From contig CAJNDT010003223.1 in the NCBI GenBank assembly GCA_905221615.1, positions 1,619,945 through 1,683,944 on the forward strand: a stretch of 64,000 nucleotides of DNA. Reading direction: 5' to 3'. This stretch comes from Symbiodinium sp. CCMP2592. Taxonomy: Eukaryota; Sar; Dinophyceae; Suessiales; Symbiodiniaceae. Positions 1 to 11,100 of the stretch are shown in pieces. The notes below the pieces were generated by a model that did no database searches, had not been told where the DNA came from, and saw only the letters and a list, made by a program, of their open reading frames with translations. The number at the start of each line of letters is the position of its first letter. The stretch's first letter is position 1. A program made the translations under genes and the position numbers.

Positions 1-2168
1 CAGCAGCTGAAGGCTTTGAAGAAGCAGACCGACATGCAGGCCAACAGAGACGTTCCTTATGCTCTCTGGGACCTGCTATTGTGCTGAAGCTTGTCCGAAA
101 CCAATGCGCGAACAAAAGATGTGCGTGAGAGGCTTCCTCCTTCCTCCCTATCCTCCCTATCTTAGCTTTGGAAGAGTGCTCGCTGCTAGGCTACAGATGC
201 CCAGCAGGCCGGCAGACGCAGCTGCCTGAGCTGGGGGTTTTGGGTTGAACGGAGTCGCATCTGGAAGGGATCAGAAGCTAGAAAGGACGATCCTCGGTTC
301 TTTGCAGGTGTTCGTTGTGCCCTATTGCTTAGGATTATCTGCATGTCTGATGGCCTTCGCAAAATTTCCTGTGGGCAGAGGACCATTAGTTTGCAAGGCT
401 CGGGAAGTCTCCGAGGGCGATGCTAGCCTCGCGAGCGTGGTGGCGGCCTGAACTGGGGGTTTTGGGTTGAGCGGAGTCGCATCTGGAAGGGGTCAGAAGC
501 TAGAAAGGACGATCCTCGGTTCTTTTCAGGTGTTCGTTGTGCCCTATTGCTTAGGATTATCTGCATGTCTGATGGCGTTCGCAAAATTTCCTGTGGGCAG
601 AGGGCCATTAGTTTGCAAGGCTCGGGGAGTCTCCACGGGATGCGTGGGGCTTTAACCCCACACAGAGGTACCTCCACCTACTTGTACATTGCATCACGAG
701 CCAAAGGTTCCGATCCTGTGGGTTGTCAAAGAGCAAGCCCTCCCCTAGGCCTGCTCCACCTGCTCCACGTCCCACTTCTCCTACTCTTCCAGTCCTGCTA
801 CTCCTCCTACCTCTGTGCTGATATGGCTTGTGAGATGCTCATTGGTGTGCTAGGCCCAAACAAAGGACAAGAAGAAGGAGAAGAAACCCAGTAGTGTGCG
901 AGGTATAGATTCGGTGAGGGCTAACTGCACTATTTCACGCGTGCCGTTGCAGTTAATCGAAGGCTGCACAACAGCCTCCTCCGGTCGTTGAAGATGTCGC
1001 CAGGTTTGCACCTCAGTGATTCCAGTATAAGAGATGCGGCAGCTGTGAGCAATGATGTTAAGTGCGAAGTTCTGAAGAAAGCATGCTTCGTCACCGTCTT
1101 GCTGCATGCACACTTAGACACAGGCAGGGTTGTGCGTGAAGGGTGTTGCTTCGGAAGGGGTTTTCTGGAAAGCTGCATAAGCTGTTGTTTGGCCAGGCAC
1201 ATTGCCGTTATCGCCAGCTCGGAGCCCAGTTCCATTTTAAGCACGAGGAAGTAGACTCTGTGCCGCTCTGCGATGCAGTACTGCGCTCGCGGGCCAACAA
1301 GGCCAGGAGGGCGGCGAAGCCGCCCTGAAGGAAATCCGAAGATTATTCGGAAGCCGCGAGGTCTTGGTCGGTTTGATTTGCTAGTATTTGCTTCTAGCGT
1401 AGTGGCGTGGTTGTCAGGCGGAGCTCGAAGCGGCCCTCGAAGCAAAGAACAACAGGCGAAGTCGCTTCCGCAGTGCACCTAGCAGCTCCGTGATTGTTTT
1501 CTGAGGGTTCTGAGCTCTGGCTCCGATTGTGGAGGCTAGAGGAGATGATGGCCGAGATGGAGCAGAAGGAGGAGATTCAGCAAGGGAAGGCCTGGAGCCG
1601 TCGTGCACTGGGCCGTTGCCATGTAGGCCCGGCTTGCGGAAGAGCTTGGCCGGGGGCTTGGCGCATTGCAAGGCATTCTTCAAGATACGGATTCGCACGA
1701 ATCCTCCGCCCAGGTGTCAGAACCGAACTGAAGGAGCGTATTGAGGCTCTTCAGGCATGCAGGGTTGTGGGAGTATGTACCGGAGGCTCAGAGATTCACC
1801 CCATTAATTGCCTGTTAAAGAATACCACCGCGTCTTTCTTCTTGGTCGCCTCCGCATCCTTCATCTTTCTAGCTTTGCAGTGTCTGCACTTGGTTTATGG
1901 TGTCGGCTGCTCTAGACTCTAGACCGTTTGTTTTGAGCTCGTCCAACACGTTTTTCGAGATGAGCGGTCGTAACTGTCATGCTGTGGCGGCCAGAGACCT
2001 TGACGAGCAAATGCAGGCAAACGACCGGTCAGTTGTCAGACTCAGCAACCTTATGCCTATGCTGTCGTAGGCAAGTGCTGCTATCAAGTGTGTGATTCTC
2101 TATGTTGCGGCCTAGACCCTATGCCGGAAGTTATGTCTTGCTGAAGCAGATCACGGCTTGTCTACAGC
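1..2168. other. Intron-like DNA with no assignable gene
   Basis: No convincing gene is visible. Short coding-like pieces occur on the + strand: 1-90 reads as a Lys/Gln-rich helix (QQLKALKKQTDMQANRD) and about 1538-1600 as EEMMAEMEQKEEIQQG. Both could be exons of the coiled-coil protein suspected at 2.2-2.9 kb. The longest open frames on the minus strand (930-1478) show no recognisable motif. A tandem repeat at 231-634 is listed separately. Confidence 0.4.
231..634. repeat. Tandem direct repeat, 182-bp unit at 222-bp spacing
   Basis: The segment 231-412 (starting CTGGGGGTTTTGGGTTGA) recurs at 453-634 with only a handful of substitutions. The unit is about 182 bp and the copies are separated by 40 unrelated bases. 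No coding function is apparent. The near identity implies a recent local duplication or an intronic repeat family. Confidence 0.85.
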
Positions 2169-2184
2169 TTAGGCCTGCACGGAC

Positions 2185-2892
2185 TTGTCAGGCTGACAAG
2201 GCCGCAGCTGAGGAGGAGGTGGGGAGTGGTAAACAGAGAGCTGCCTGTGTATAGGCTGTATAGGTTGCACGCACGGGTGGATGGCTGGCTGGCTGGCTGG
2301 ATGGATGGATGGATGGATGGATGGATGTAGGTATGTATGTAAACACAAGTACATACCTATGTACACATGCAGATGCACGCCATGGCAAGGTCGCAGGTTC
2401 TCGAGTCCTGCACATGACCAGTCGTAGGCCCGTATTGCAAAGGCCAGAAAGCATGCAGACGATGCATTCAAGGCAAAGCAGGCCGCAGAAGATGCAAAGG
2501 CGGGCTCGGGCTGTCGCGTGCGCTGTGGAGTGGGCATTGTGTTATGTTCTCCATGAAAGGGTTGGCAGCAGGGCTTCCAAGCTGTGGAGGCCGAAAAGGA
2601 TCATGCGCGTCCAGACCGAGGGCTCTAAGCGAGTGGGGCTCCTGTAATGTGAATGCCACATGGGTGCTCGCAAGAGACACTGCCGTTGTAGCCAAGGAAA
2701 GCAGCCGAGAAGGCCACACAGGAAGCCATCAGAGCTGCTGAGGTTTGGCGGGTGTGTTGATGGAGACGGTAATTCCAGCTCCTTGTTTGTCCCAGTTTCT
2801 TCGAGGCCATAGCCTCTGCGGATAAGAAGGTGAGCGAGCAGGTAGCCGCTGCCGAAGCGGCCAAAGAAGCAAAAGAGAAGGCCGAGGTCTGC
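2185..2892 (+). CDS. Possible exons of an Ala/Lys/Glu-rich coiled-coil protein
   Basis: Function unknown. Several + strand stretches read as highly charged, alanine-rich helices in the style of a long coiled coil: about 2190 (ADKAAAEEE), 2437-2510 ([19 protein letters not shown]), 2695-2742 ([16 protein letters not shown]) and 2815-2890 ([18 protein letters not shown]...). They are separated by intron-like sequence and are in different frames. This fits the many-small-exon style of the kinase and topoisomerase genes further on. No catalytic motif or family was recognised. Lys/Ala-rich frames can arise by chance in GC-rich DNA, so this is a weak call based on four consistent fragments. Confidence 0.3.
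2277..2328. repeat. (GGCT)n-(GGAT)n tetranucleotide microsatellite
   Basis: A run of GGCT units passes into GGAT units (atggatggatgg...). A similar but longer GGAT/GGAC array sits at 9.31-9.44 kb in the kinase gene. It is non-coding and most likely intronic. Confidence 0.9.
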
Positions 2893-2926
2893 CTGCCAAC
2901 TGCTTGTGGGCGCAAATGTTGCTACT

Positions 2927-3016
2927 GCTGCTACTGCCGCTACTGCTGCTGCTGCTACTGCTGCTGCTGCTACTGCTGCTACTGCTACTACTACTTCTAC
3001 TACGACGACGCCTACT
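2927..3016. repeat. (CTG/CTA)n trinucleotide repeat
   Basis: Imperfect triplet array of ctg, cta and ctt units. It would read as poly-Leu or poly-Cys/Tyr, but flanking reading gives no sensible protein, so I treat it as an intronic microsatellite. Confidence 0.85.
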
Positions 3017-3728
3017 ACTATTTCTTTCGCTCACTACTCATGAATTTCCAGCTGGGCCGGCCGTTTATTGGGCCCACAGGGTTCTCGGCGTAAAGAGGCC
3101 CGCTATTGCTGTGCGCCCGATTTTACCACCCAGTGCTCCACCATCTGTCTTCAGTGTTGTTGTGTGCTCTTCAACAGGTTCAGATGCGGGAGCTCAAGGA
3201 TCCGCCGCAGTCTGAGGGTGGAATTCAGCAAGGGGGTGTGGCAGTAGGAGACGCAAGGAGAGAAAGAAGAGGTTGGACTGCACGAAGTAGAGGTAGTTCG
3301 CACGAGAGCTGGCTCCCCGACGCCTTACTCACTCGCCCCTTTCAACCCGGAATGCCAACGTTCTCAGGCTCGCAAAAGTCGCTGGTGGACAGCGGGTTGA
3401 CACTTTTTGTGGCTGCTACGAGGGGGAGTGAGGGGTCTGGTGGAGGAGGGTGGGGCAGTGCCTGGGAATGCAAGTGTGGAGGAGTGCGCGGGATAGTGTC
3501 GGGGAGCGCAGTGGACGTCATGCCCTGAAGTGTTTCGGAAGAGACAACGAGTTATGACAAGCACACTTTACTGGGTTCCCAGCTCGATCCGCATCTGCTC
3601 ATTCGAGCGAGTATTGCATTGTTTCCATCTGAACCACCCCCAACTTGCCGTCAAAGTACACAAACTAGTAGTTAGTCAAGGTACACATTGCGCCAGCGCT
3701 AGCCCACCTGCCCCTAGAGTAACCAAAA

Positions 3729-3779
3729 CGAGAGAGAGAGAGAGAGAGGTAAAACCCCTACACCGTAGCCCTGACGAAA

Positions 3780-3835
<56 letters not shown>

Positions 3836-3958
3836 CGAGGGAGGGAGGGAGGGAAGGAGGGAGAGAAACAGAGAGAGAGAGAGAGAGACAGGGGCAAAGC
3901 AAAGAGAGAGAGAGAGAGAGATGCCCTTTCCCTCAAGCCCGGTAGAGAGAGAGAGAGA
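3729..3958. repeat. (GA)n / (GGGA)n purine-tract microsatellite cluster
   Basis: Repeated blocks of GA dinucleotides, with gagggagg units between about 3830 and 3870. One strand is almost pure purine. It produces spurious Arg/Glu and Ser/Leu frames on either strand. Confidence 0.95.
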
Positions 3959-4885
3959 GTGCGCAAGTGAGCCAGCGATCAGTGAACGCTGAGCAAGAGT
4001 AAACAACAGTGAGCCAGCAGAGACAGAAGCGGAGAAAGACAAAAGACGCAGAGAGAGGGAGGGAAACTTAGGTTCCAACCACAGTACATTCCTCTCGGAA
4101 GCCTGGCAACGCTGCAGTGAGGCCCAACTACTCAGTAAGCCAGTGCGGAACTGCCATGCTCAGAGGGCACGAGCTGTCGTCCGCATGCAGCGCTTTGCAG
4201 CATGCTTCTGAATGTGTTGGTTCTGAATGTGCTGCTCAGAATATGGCCAGGCTCAACGCATGGCATGCATTCTCGGGCCTGTGTTCCTGAGAGTGGATCT
4301 GTAGGAACTTTACAGGAGGAGCCTACCGCCTCGAAAGAGCCAGTCACCATCAATCCCAAACCCTAAACCATCGATGTCTTACTGCCTCTCATTGTTTGCG
4401 ACGTTGCTTATAAGAACTACGTGGTTTCAAGGCGGCTCAGGGCTTTCCTTCTTCAGCACGCTGGCGACAAAACACCAGCGGGGCGTATATCTGGTCTGCC
4501 AAACTAAAAGTCACATGACAAGGCGGTCTACATGATTGCGTTGAGTTTGGCTCGGAGCAACTTCAGTCCAAGCAGTTTTGCTGGAGTTTTTTCGACACCG
4601 TGTGGGGACACTGGCAATGCGAGCCCCGCGTCAACGCACAAAGTCGGACTGGCGCCTTAAGATGGCCACAGAAGCAGAGCTTGCAGTGAAGACGCGGTTC
4701 ACAGCTGCTTGCAGTAGCCTCAGTCCGTGCGCTTCGAGAAAAACATTGCCACTTTCAGCCACCCTTGTGAAAGGTCTTGCCTGACAGGGAGCTTCCGCGA
4801 AACTGATTGGTGGAACATATTTGTCGTCTGCACTGTATTTCGAGATGCAAACTACTTCTCCATCTGCACTTTTACCCTGTGAGAA

Positions 4886-5012
4886 ATGCTGTTGTTGTTG
4901 TTGTTGGCGGTGCTGTTGTCTTTGATAATGTTGTGTTTGTTAGGCTTGTTGTTGTTGTTGTTGTTGCTGCTGCTGCTGCTGCATTGTTGTTGTTGTTGTT
5001 GTTGCTGCTGTC
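4886..5012. repeat. (GTT)n / (GCT)n trinucleotide repeat
   Basis: Interrupted array of gtt and gct triplets on the + strand, giving poly-Leu/Cys on one strand and poly-Asn/Gln on the other. I treat it as a non-coding microsatellite. Confidence 0.9.
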
Positions 5013-6411
5013 GCGGCTTGCACGCTTGTAGCGACGCCCGGCTTTGGGACGCTTTGAAGTTGACTGTGCTCCATTCTCTAATACAGACAACCACGACAAA
5101 AAACATAACTTGCACGAGACCGTTCAATGCGTGGCAGACCTTCAAGCCATGTGACGGTTGCTCTCCAATTTCAGTGTTTGGCTTCGATTCGCAAAATCTC
5201 GAGTTTAGGAGGTTGGTTCGTAGCCTACCTTATCAAAGTAAATGTTGGCACTAGAGCTGCTTGCCGTTCCTAGATCTTGATACAACAGTTATTTACGATC
5301 GAGCAGCAGTAGTTTTTACGAAAGTATATCTCGCACGCTAAATTCATCCGTTATTCTCGTTGTTCAAGCTTTCAAGAACGAGTTGGAAAATAGTTGCGAT
5401 GCAGCCAACGACTCCGACAATAATTCGCACACGTAATCTTGGTGAAATCTTGATGCGTGTTTCGCAAGAGAAGCACATGTGTTGTTTGCTGCCACGAAAA
5501 CAGATGAACTTGCATGCAGGTTTTGTTGTCGTCAAACCCACTTGCCAGTGGTGCCTGAAACCGGGACACTCGTGAGTATCTGCGTGACGAGTGCGCTACT
5601 TCCACGCCTTTTGCTTGCGAATGTCCTTCATCAAAGCCGGACATCATGCTCGTGTCCATCAAAACGGATATCAATTGCCAAATACCATCGCAAGCTTCTC
5701 TGTTTGTTGCAACGGAGCAGCGGTCGACACACCGCAAAGACAGCGCTTTGGCGGACCGTGTTAATTGTCAGGATTGCTGCTCCAGGACGCGATGTGCCGC
5801 AAGTACGTGTTTTCGTTGAATGGTCCGGTTCATGGTTCAACAAGGCATAATTATACACCATGTGTACATATGTGCACAAAAACACATTGTGTGTGTGTGT
5901 GTCGTGACAAAGATCAGCTGTTGTCCCTGCAGCGACCGTGGCTAAAAGCTCCTTAGTTTGCTTCGTGTGGGCCGAGCTGGACGTTTGGAAGCAAGATGTG
6001 GCTTGGCGATATGCATGTTAAGCCCGGCTAGCCTGAGCTTAGTGATCTGTGTCTGATAAGGCTTGTAACTTACACCAAGAATCCTGCAGTCAGTCCAGAG
6101 GGTCGGCAGAAGATGGTGGGGTTTGTTGATCTCCCGAGCGAGCAATCGGCTTTCTATCGATCGATTAGGCAATCAATCAAGCAAGGAAGCAAGCAAGCAA
6201 TCAGTCTATCAATGACTCGTCCAATCAATCGCTGACACAAATGTCTGTGCTCAGAACAAGTTTCGGCAGACCATTCGTTCACCGGTCTTACATCGAATCT
6301 TCACATTCGAGTAGACTAGGTGCATGTGATCACATGCTTCCTCAGGTTGACCTTGATCCGCGATGGCTTCAACGTTTGCAAGTGATTTGCCTGAGATTGG
6401 TACGAGAGCCT

Positions 6412-6517
6412 TGGGGGGGTTTCCGAAAATAGGGGACCCAAACTTAGTACCCTAGATAGTAGGATCCTTATTACAAGGACCCCCAAATAAGGTACCCCTA
6501 GTTTTCGGAAACTCCCA
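6412..6517. mobile_element. MITE-like foldback element, TTTCCGAAAA family
   Basis: About 106 bp bounded by inverted repeats: left GGGTTTCCGAAAATAGGGG, right the complement of TTTCCGAAAACTAGGGG. The interior carries TAGTAGGATCCTTATTA. Related copies are at 45875-45952, 54313-54417 and 63412-63481, and a more distant one at 14060-14162. No coding capacity, so any mobility would need a transposase supplied elsewhere. No clear target-site duplication could be read. Confidence 0.8.
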
Positions 6518-8173
6518 TGTTGTGAACGAAGTGGAAGCCTGTAGCAGTCCGGCCTGCTCTGCAGGCCGCTCGAATGCAGAAATATTCGTCGGTTTGTTCA
6601 TCTTGGACGTGCCCAACAGGTCCATGGGATTGAAGCCCATGTTTGGCATGCAGATTCCACTGGTCTGGACCATTGCACCGGGCCAAGCTGATTTTCTGAG
6701 CATGTTTCCGAACGGCATGTCGCGCTGTTTGCTCTGGAAGACCATCCTGAGCGGTGTCTACTTCCAAAACATCAGGCAATGGCTGGAGCAACTGTCAATT
6801 TGGAGTCTTCGTTCAGTCTCAGTGAACCTATCGCGCAAGAGCTTGTTGGTCGGAAGCGTTTGCTCGAAACAGGCGCAGTGAGATCACCTATCCTTACAAC
6901 AAGATGGAGGGAAGCGCTGCTGCAGAGGAAGGTGGCCATTAAAGAGGCAGCACGGCGGAGTGCTGTGTACCGCTTTGTTGCGTTCAGCAACGGATTCAAA
7001 TGACGTTCCACACAGCAATGCAGGCTTCTTCATCTGCACATGGCCCCCCCTCCAGCAAGCTTTTGCTTCTACAACTCCTGACATCTCGTGATACTTGAAT
7101 GTGCAGGTGATATGACTTGCTTCGATGAGTTGTTTTTCACCGCGGCGCATGTAGCCTTGTAGCCCTGCCAGCATGCAGTGATCCTTGGCGGCACCGGTGT
7201 GGCGGGAGTCGAAAGCAGCCAAGACAAATTGAAAATCATGAATCACGCAGCTCGGTCTATGTTCCTCATTTCGTTGCGTCTCTCGGGTGCAGCCAGACCT
7301 AGGACATGCTCAGGTCCTGCTTTTTGGGTATGGTTGAAGATCTTGCAAGCATGGGGTCCAGGTGTTGACAGACAAATGGCATCTTTTCCAGGTCAGAGTT
7401 TCGATGAGCTTCGCGATAACAACTTGGTATGCAGCTTCGAAAAAGCTGCCGACAAGCTGCTTCTGCTGCACCCCTTCACCTATCAGTTGCTGCAGTTTGA
7501 TGACACAGTATTCCCTGCAGCATTCGAGCGGCTCAAGAGCTCTCAGGGCAAATGCCAGCACGGTCCCAATGATTATTCTCGAAGATAAATCCGGATGATG
7601 TTTGATCAGCATGTCCCTGTAGTGACAGAACATGAGCCTGGTTCTTATAATCGGAAGCCTTGGAACAACATCAGTGCAGAGCGAGCTCAGTCCTCTCAGG
7701 AGTTTCAGCAGCTGCGTACGGACACAACATGCTCTCTAAATAAGGTCCAACTCCAGAAAGCAACGTCCATTCCTGACTAAGTGAGCGCAGAACGCCCGAC
7801 GTGAAGCCGTGGGTCAGATGAGGGCTTCATCCCCAGAAGTGAGTGGCACGTCAAAGTTGTCGGGTCTGGGCCGTTGCCCTTGCCCTTCTTTGGCTCAGCT
7901 CCCTCGCTCCACTGCTAGTTCTGCTCGCTCCTGCCTGAGACCAGGTCGACTCGCCTGCGATCGCTCGAAGGGCTCAGGTCGGGGCTTGTGGGGTTTAGGT
8001 GTCTAGAGGTTCAGGGTGTAAACACGTTCGCCACTGGCCTCATCTCAAACTCGCGCTTTTGTGTACCAACCCACTCGGTCAGCATTCTCCGACAGAAACG
8101 ACGCTTTGCTCCCTGCTGTCAAGATGCAGGCGGTCTCTCCTGGGTCATTGCACTCTGCTGCTTCTCCTGCTGA

Positions 8174-11100
8174 GTCGGTGAAGGCCCGGCGGACCAACCC
8201 GGACCAGCCGTTAGCCCCTTTAGCATCCGTAGCCTGAAAGCCCTGCACTTCTCGGAGGCCTCGCCAGCGTCCAAGTACGAGCGGCTCGAATCCAACATCG
8301 GCGAAGGTACCTATGGCAAGGTGCACAAGGCTCAAGCACAACACGCCAATGGTCTGCCAGGTGATGTGCGTGTGCTGTCTGAGCTGCTGTGAGGCTCTTC
8401 ACACCAAGTCCGCCCAAGTGGTCGCTATAAAGAAAGCGAAGGCCGCATTGGGACGCATACCTACACATAAGCCATGCCCAAAGCTGGGTCTGACTTCTCT
8501 AGCTGGGTGGGCTCAGCCCTCAGCCTGCAGACTGCACACAAACACACGGACTCTGGGCCCTGAGAGGTGTCGGCTGTGGACCGGGACGTTGGTGGAGTCG
8601 GCTTTACCGCCCTCCGAGAAATCAAGGCACCTTTCTAGGGGGCTGATGGCTCCACCGGTCCAAACTGTAATCACGAGGTGCAGGCTGTGCATGCACACCA
8701 TGTCATGATTTAGGATCGTGCGACAAGTAACATCCCCATCTTGGCTACACACGCTTGTGAGGTGATGAAAGCTGTGCGCCATCCAAATGTCATGGGCTGC
8801 ACGGGGCTGACGCGTCTGCTTGCGGTTTATGACGTATGCTCGACTGTGCAATCAGCTGACAACGCAAGTGAGGCTTCATGTCGGATAGAGTAGTGCGTGC
8901 TTGCCAAACAGTAAAGGAAGCAAAAGGATCCCCAGGCTTCATATCCGAAAGCGATAACTTGGCACTGCTAGAACTGGACACGGAGCTTGTGCCTTAGGTT
9001 CGTTCAGGTCTCTGTGGCAAACTCAACCAATTTCTACTCAGGCCTGGATGTCTATGCAGAACGCGGCATCCTGTGACCTGGTCGAAAGATGTCAAAATGG
9101 GATGACACGTAAACGATTTCGACATGTCTCCTGTTTATGCAGTGCGCAGAATCAGATGCCGGCTGTTGACCAGGCATCTAGTAATGGAGTTCATGGATGG
9201 TGACCTGAAGAAGGTCATCGAGGCAGCTTGCGGCGAGTGCCGGGGGATGGAGCGAAGGCATATTTTTTGTCTTGCATTACCAGAGAGTTGTATACAGATT
9301 AGTGAATGAACTCATGCATGCATGGATGGGTGGATGGATGGACGGATGGACGGAGGGACGGAGGGGGATGGAGGGATGGAGGGATAGAGGGATGGAGGGA
9401 CGGTGGATGGATGGATGGATGGATGGATGCATGGATGGATGTAACCAGCCCATAACTGTAGGTGTGGTTGTCGACACATGTTTCATCTGCTGTCAGGACA
9501 AAGCTCTGGCACTCTCCGAGGTCCTTCCCGCCGGCTTGATTTGTGCTGGCTGTAGAGCCAGGTTACGGCTTAGACTCTCTTCGCATCATCTCGCGGGCAA
9601 CGTGGGCAAAACGCTTTGTTGTGAATTTTAGCTTATTGTGATGGCAGAACTCTTCGAGCTTAGCATACCGGTGGCTCGTTTCAATGTGTGCACTTTCTGC
9701 CTGGATCCCAAAGCCTCTCATGGCGCTTGTTTTCCGGTTTCCCGGACTTTGAACGCTTTTCATCGGGAGCTTGGGGCGAAAGGTGACGGGGAACCTTCCG
9801 GTCGTGTCAGGCGCACTGCAAGTGCCTGGCGAAGCAATTGCTGCAGGGTCCGGGCCTGTCGGAGGCGGCAGATACAGTCCGCGTCCGCGACTGAAGCTCC
9901 AGGCCTCAGTGCGCTTCACGAGCGCTTCTTCGTCCATCGAGATGTTACTCCAAACAATGCCCGTTTCCCAGCGTGGCCACCATACCCAGGCCCAGTCCTT
10001 CCAAGCCTTTACAACGCCTCTCAGGTTCTCCTTAACTTTCAGAGTGGAGTTGCCAAGCAAGACACCCGGCATCGGACCAGAGTATCTGAGGGCTGTGGAG
10101 AACTCCAGAAAAATTCCTGCAGTAACTGAGGCTGAGCGATTTCGGCTTCGCAAGGATCATCGGCCAGGACAACGACAGGCAGGCCGTGCCCCACCCTCCA
10201 CGTATCTCCGCGACAACATGTTCGGAAGCTTCGATGCCGGTGTTTCATCCGGCCAGTAGTATGGCTCCGTGCCTCGTCAATATTCGCAGCCGTTTCCCCA
10301 AGCGACTCACATTCTGACGTTGCTTTCCTGGACCAGTGTTGCCCGGAACGCCATGCCTTGACCTTATGAGGGAACCGTGGCAATGTTTTCCTGTCCCATC
10401 CTCATATGCAGGCGGGTGTTCCTGCACGTTGACCCAGGCAGAGCCCCAGCGAAGCCGCGACGGAGTTGGCGGCTTTCTCCGCAAAAAAGGCACAGGAGGA
10501 GGGACTTGGACTTTCTTGGAAAGCTCAGCGCGGTGAGGTCGGAAGGTCCTCGTCTAGTAGTCTTGCGTGACCGGCCAGCATCAAAGGCACAGGCCACATC
10601 TGTGTCTCGCACCTTCCAGCGCATCGTGGCTCGCACCAAAGGCGAGGTGCAGGGGCTTAGACGCACATAAGAGGGTTTGCTTGTCATTTGTTTTGGCTGC
10701 AGCGTTTTGACTTGCATGCCCTTGCAGGCCTTCCTGTGCCGTACACTGCCACAGGGTTTGCCGCGGCTTCAGCCTTTCAAGCAGTGTCCATCACAGATGC
10801 ATTGCAAATTGGGCCGTGTTCCTTAAAGCCAATCCATGTCATACTGAACTGCTCAAGCCCTGAAGCGGAAAAAGTTACAAGAACAACCACAATCATAAAC
10901 ACCCCTTTTTTGTTGTTACATCTCCTTATTCTCTATGTTAGAAACGCTAAACCTCGAGATTTGTCATTTCTTCTATTTCTGAATTGGCTTGAATTCTCTT
11001 GGCTCGGCAAGCGGGTGAGTGGACGACCGCACGGACAACTCGCGGGAAAAGAAATGCATTTGCGATTCTTGCGTGTCGAGGTTCAAAACTCGACGGGCCA

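Larger units (their letters stand above)
3017..8173. other. 5-kb stretch with microsatellites and no recognised gene
   Basis: Large parts are simple repeat or low-complexity DNA. Open frames exist on the minus strand at 5372-5737, 6884-7246 and 7310-7633. The last looks somewhat protein-like, with hydrophobic and charged alternation, but no motif identifies it and frames on the other strand overlap. About 3180-3240 on the + strand (VQMRELKDPPQSEGG) could be another exon of the upstream coiled-coil candidate. Foldback element and microsatellites are listed separately. Confidence 0.35.

Noticed and set aside
3530-3970. Arg/Glu-rich (+) and Ser/Leu-rich (-) open frames
   Set aside because: Pure products of the (GA)n microsatellite; no flanking coding signal.
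4807-5254. Poly-Leu/Val and poly-Asn/Gln frames
   Set aside because: Arise from the GTT/GCT triplet array on both strands.
9563-10153. 196-codon minus-strand frame
   Set aside because: Antisense shadow of the kinase catalytic-loop and DFG exons.
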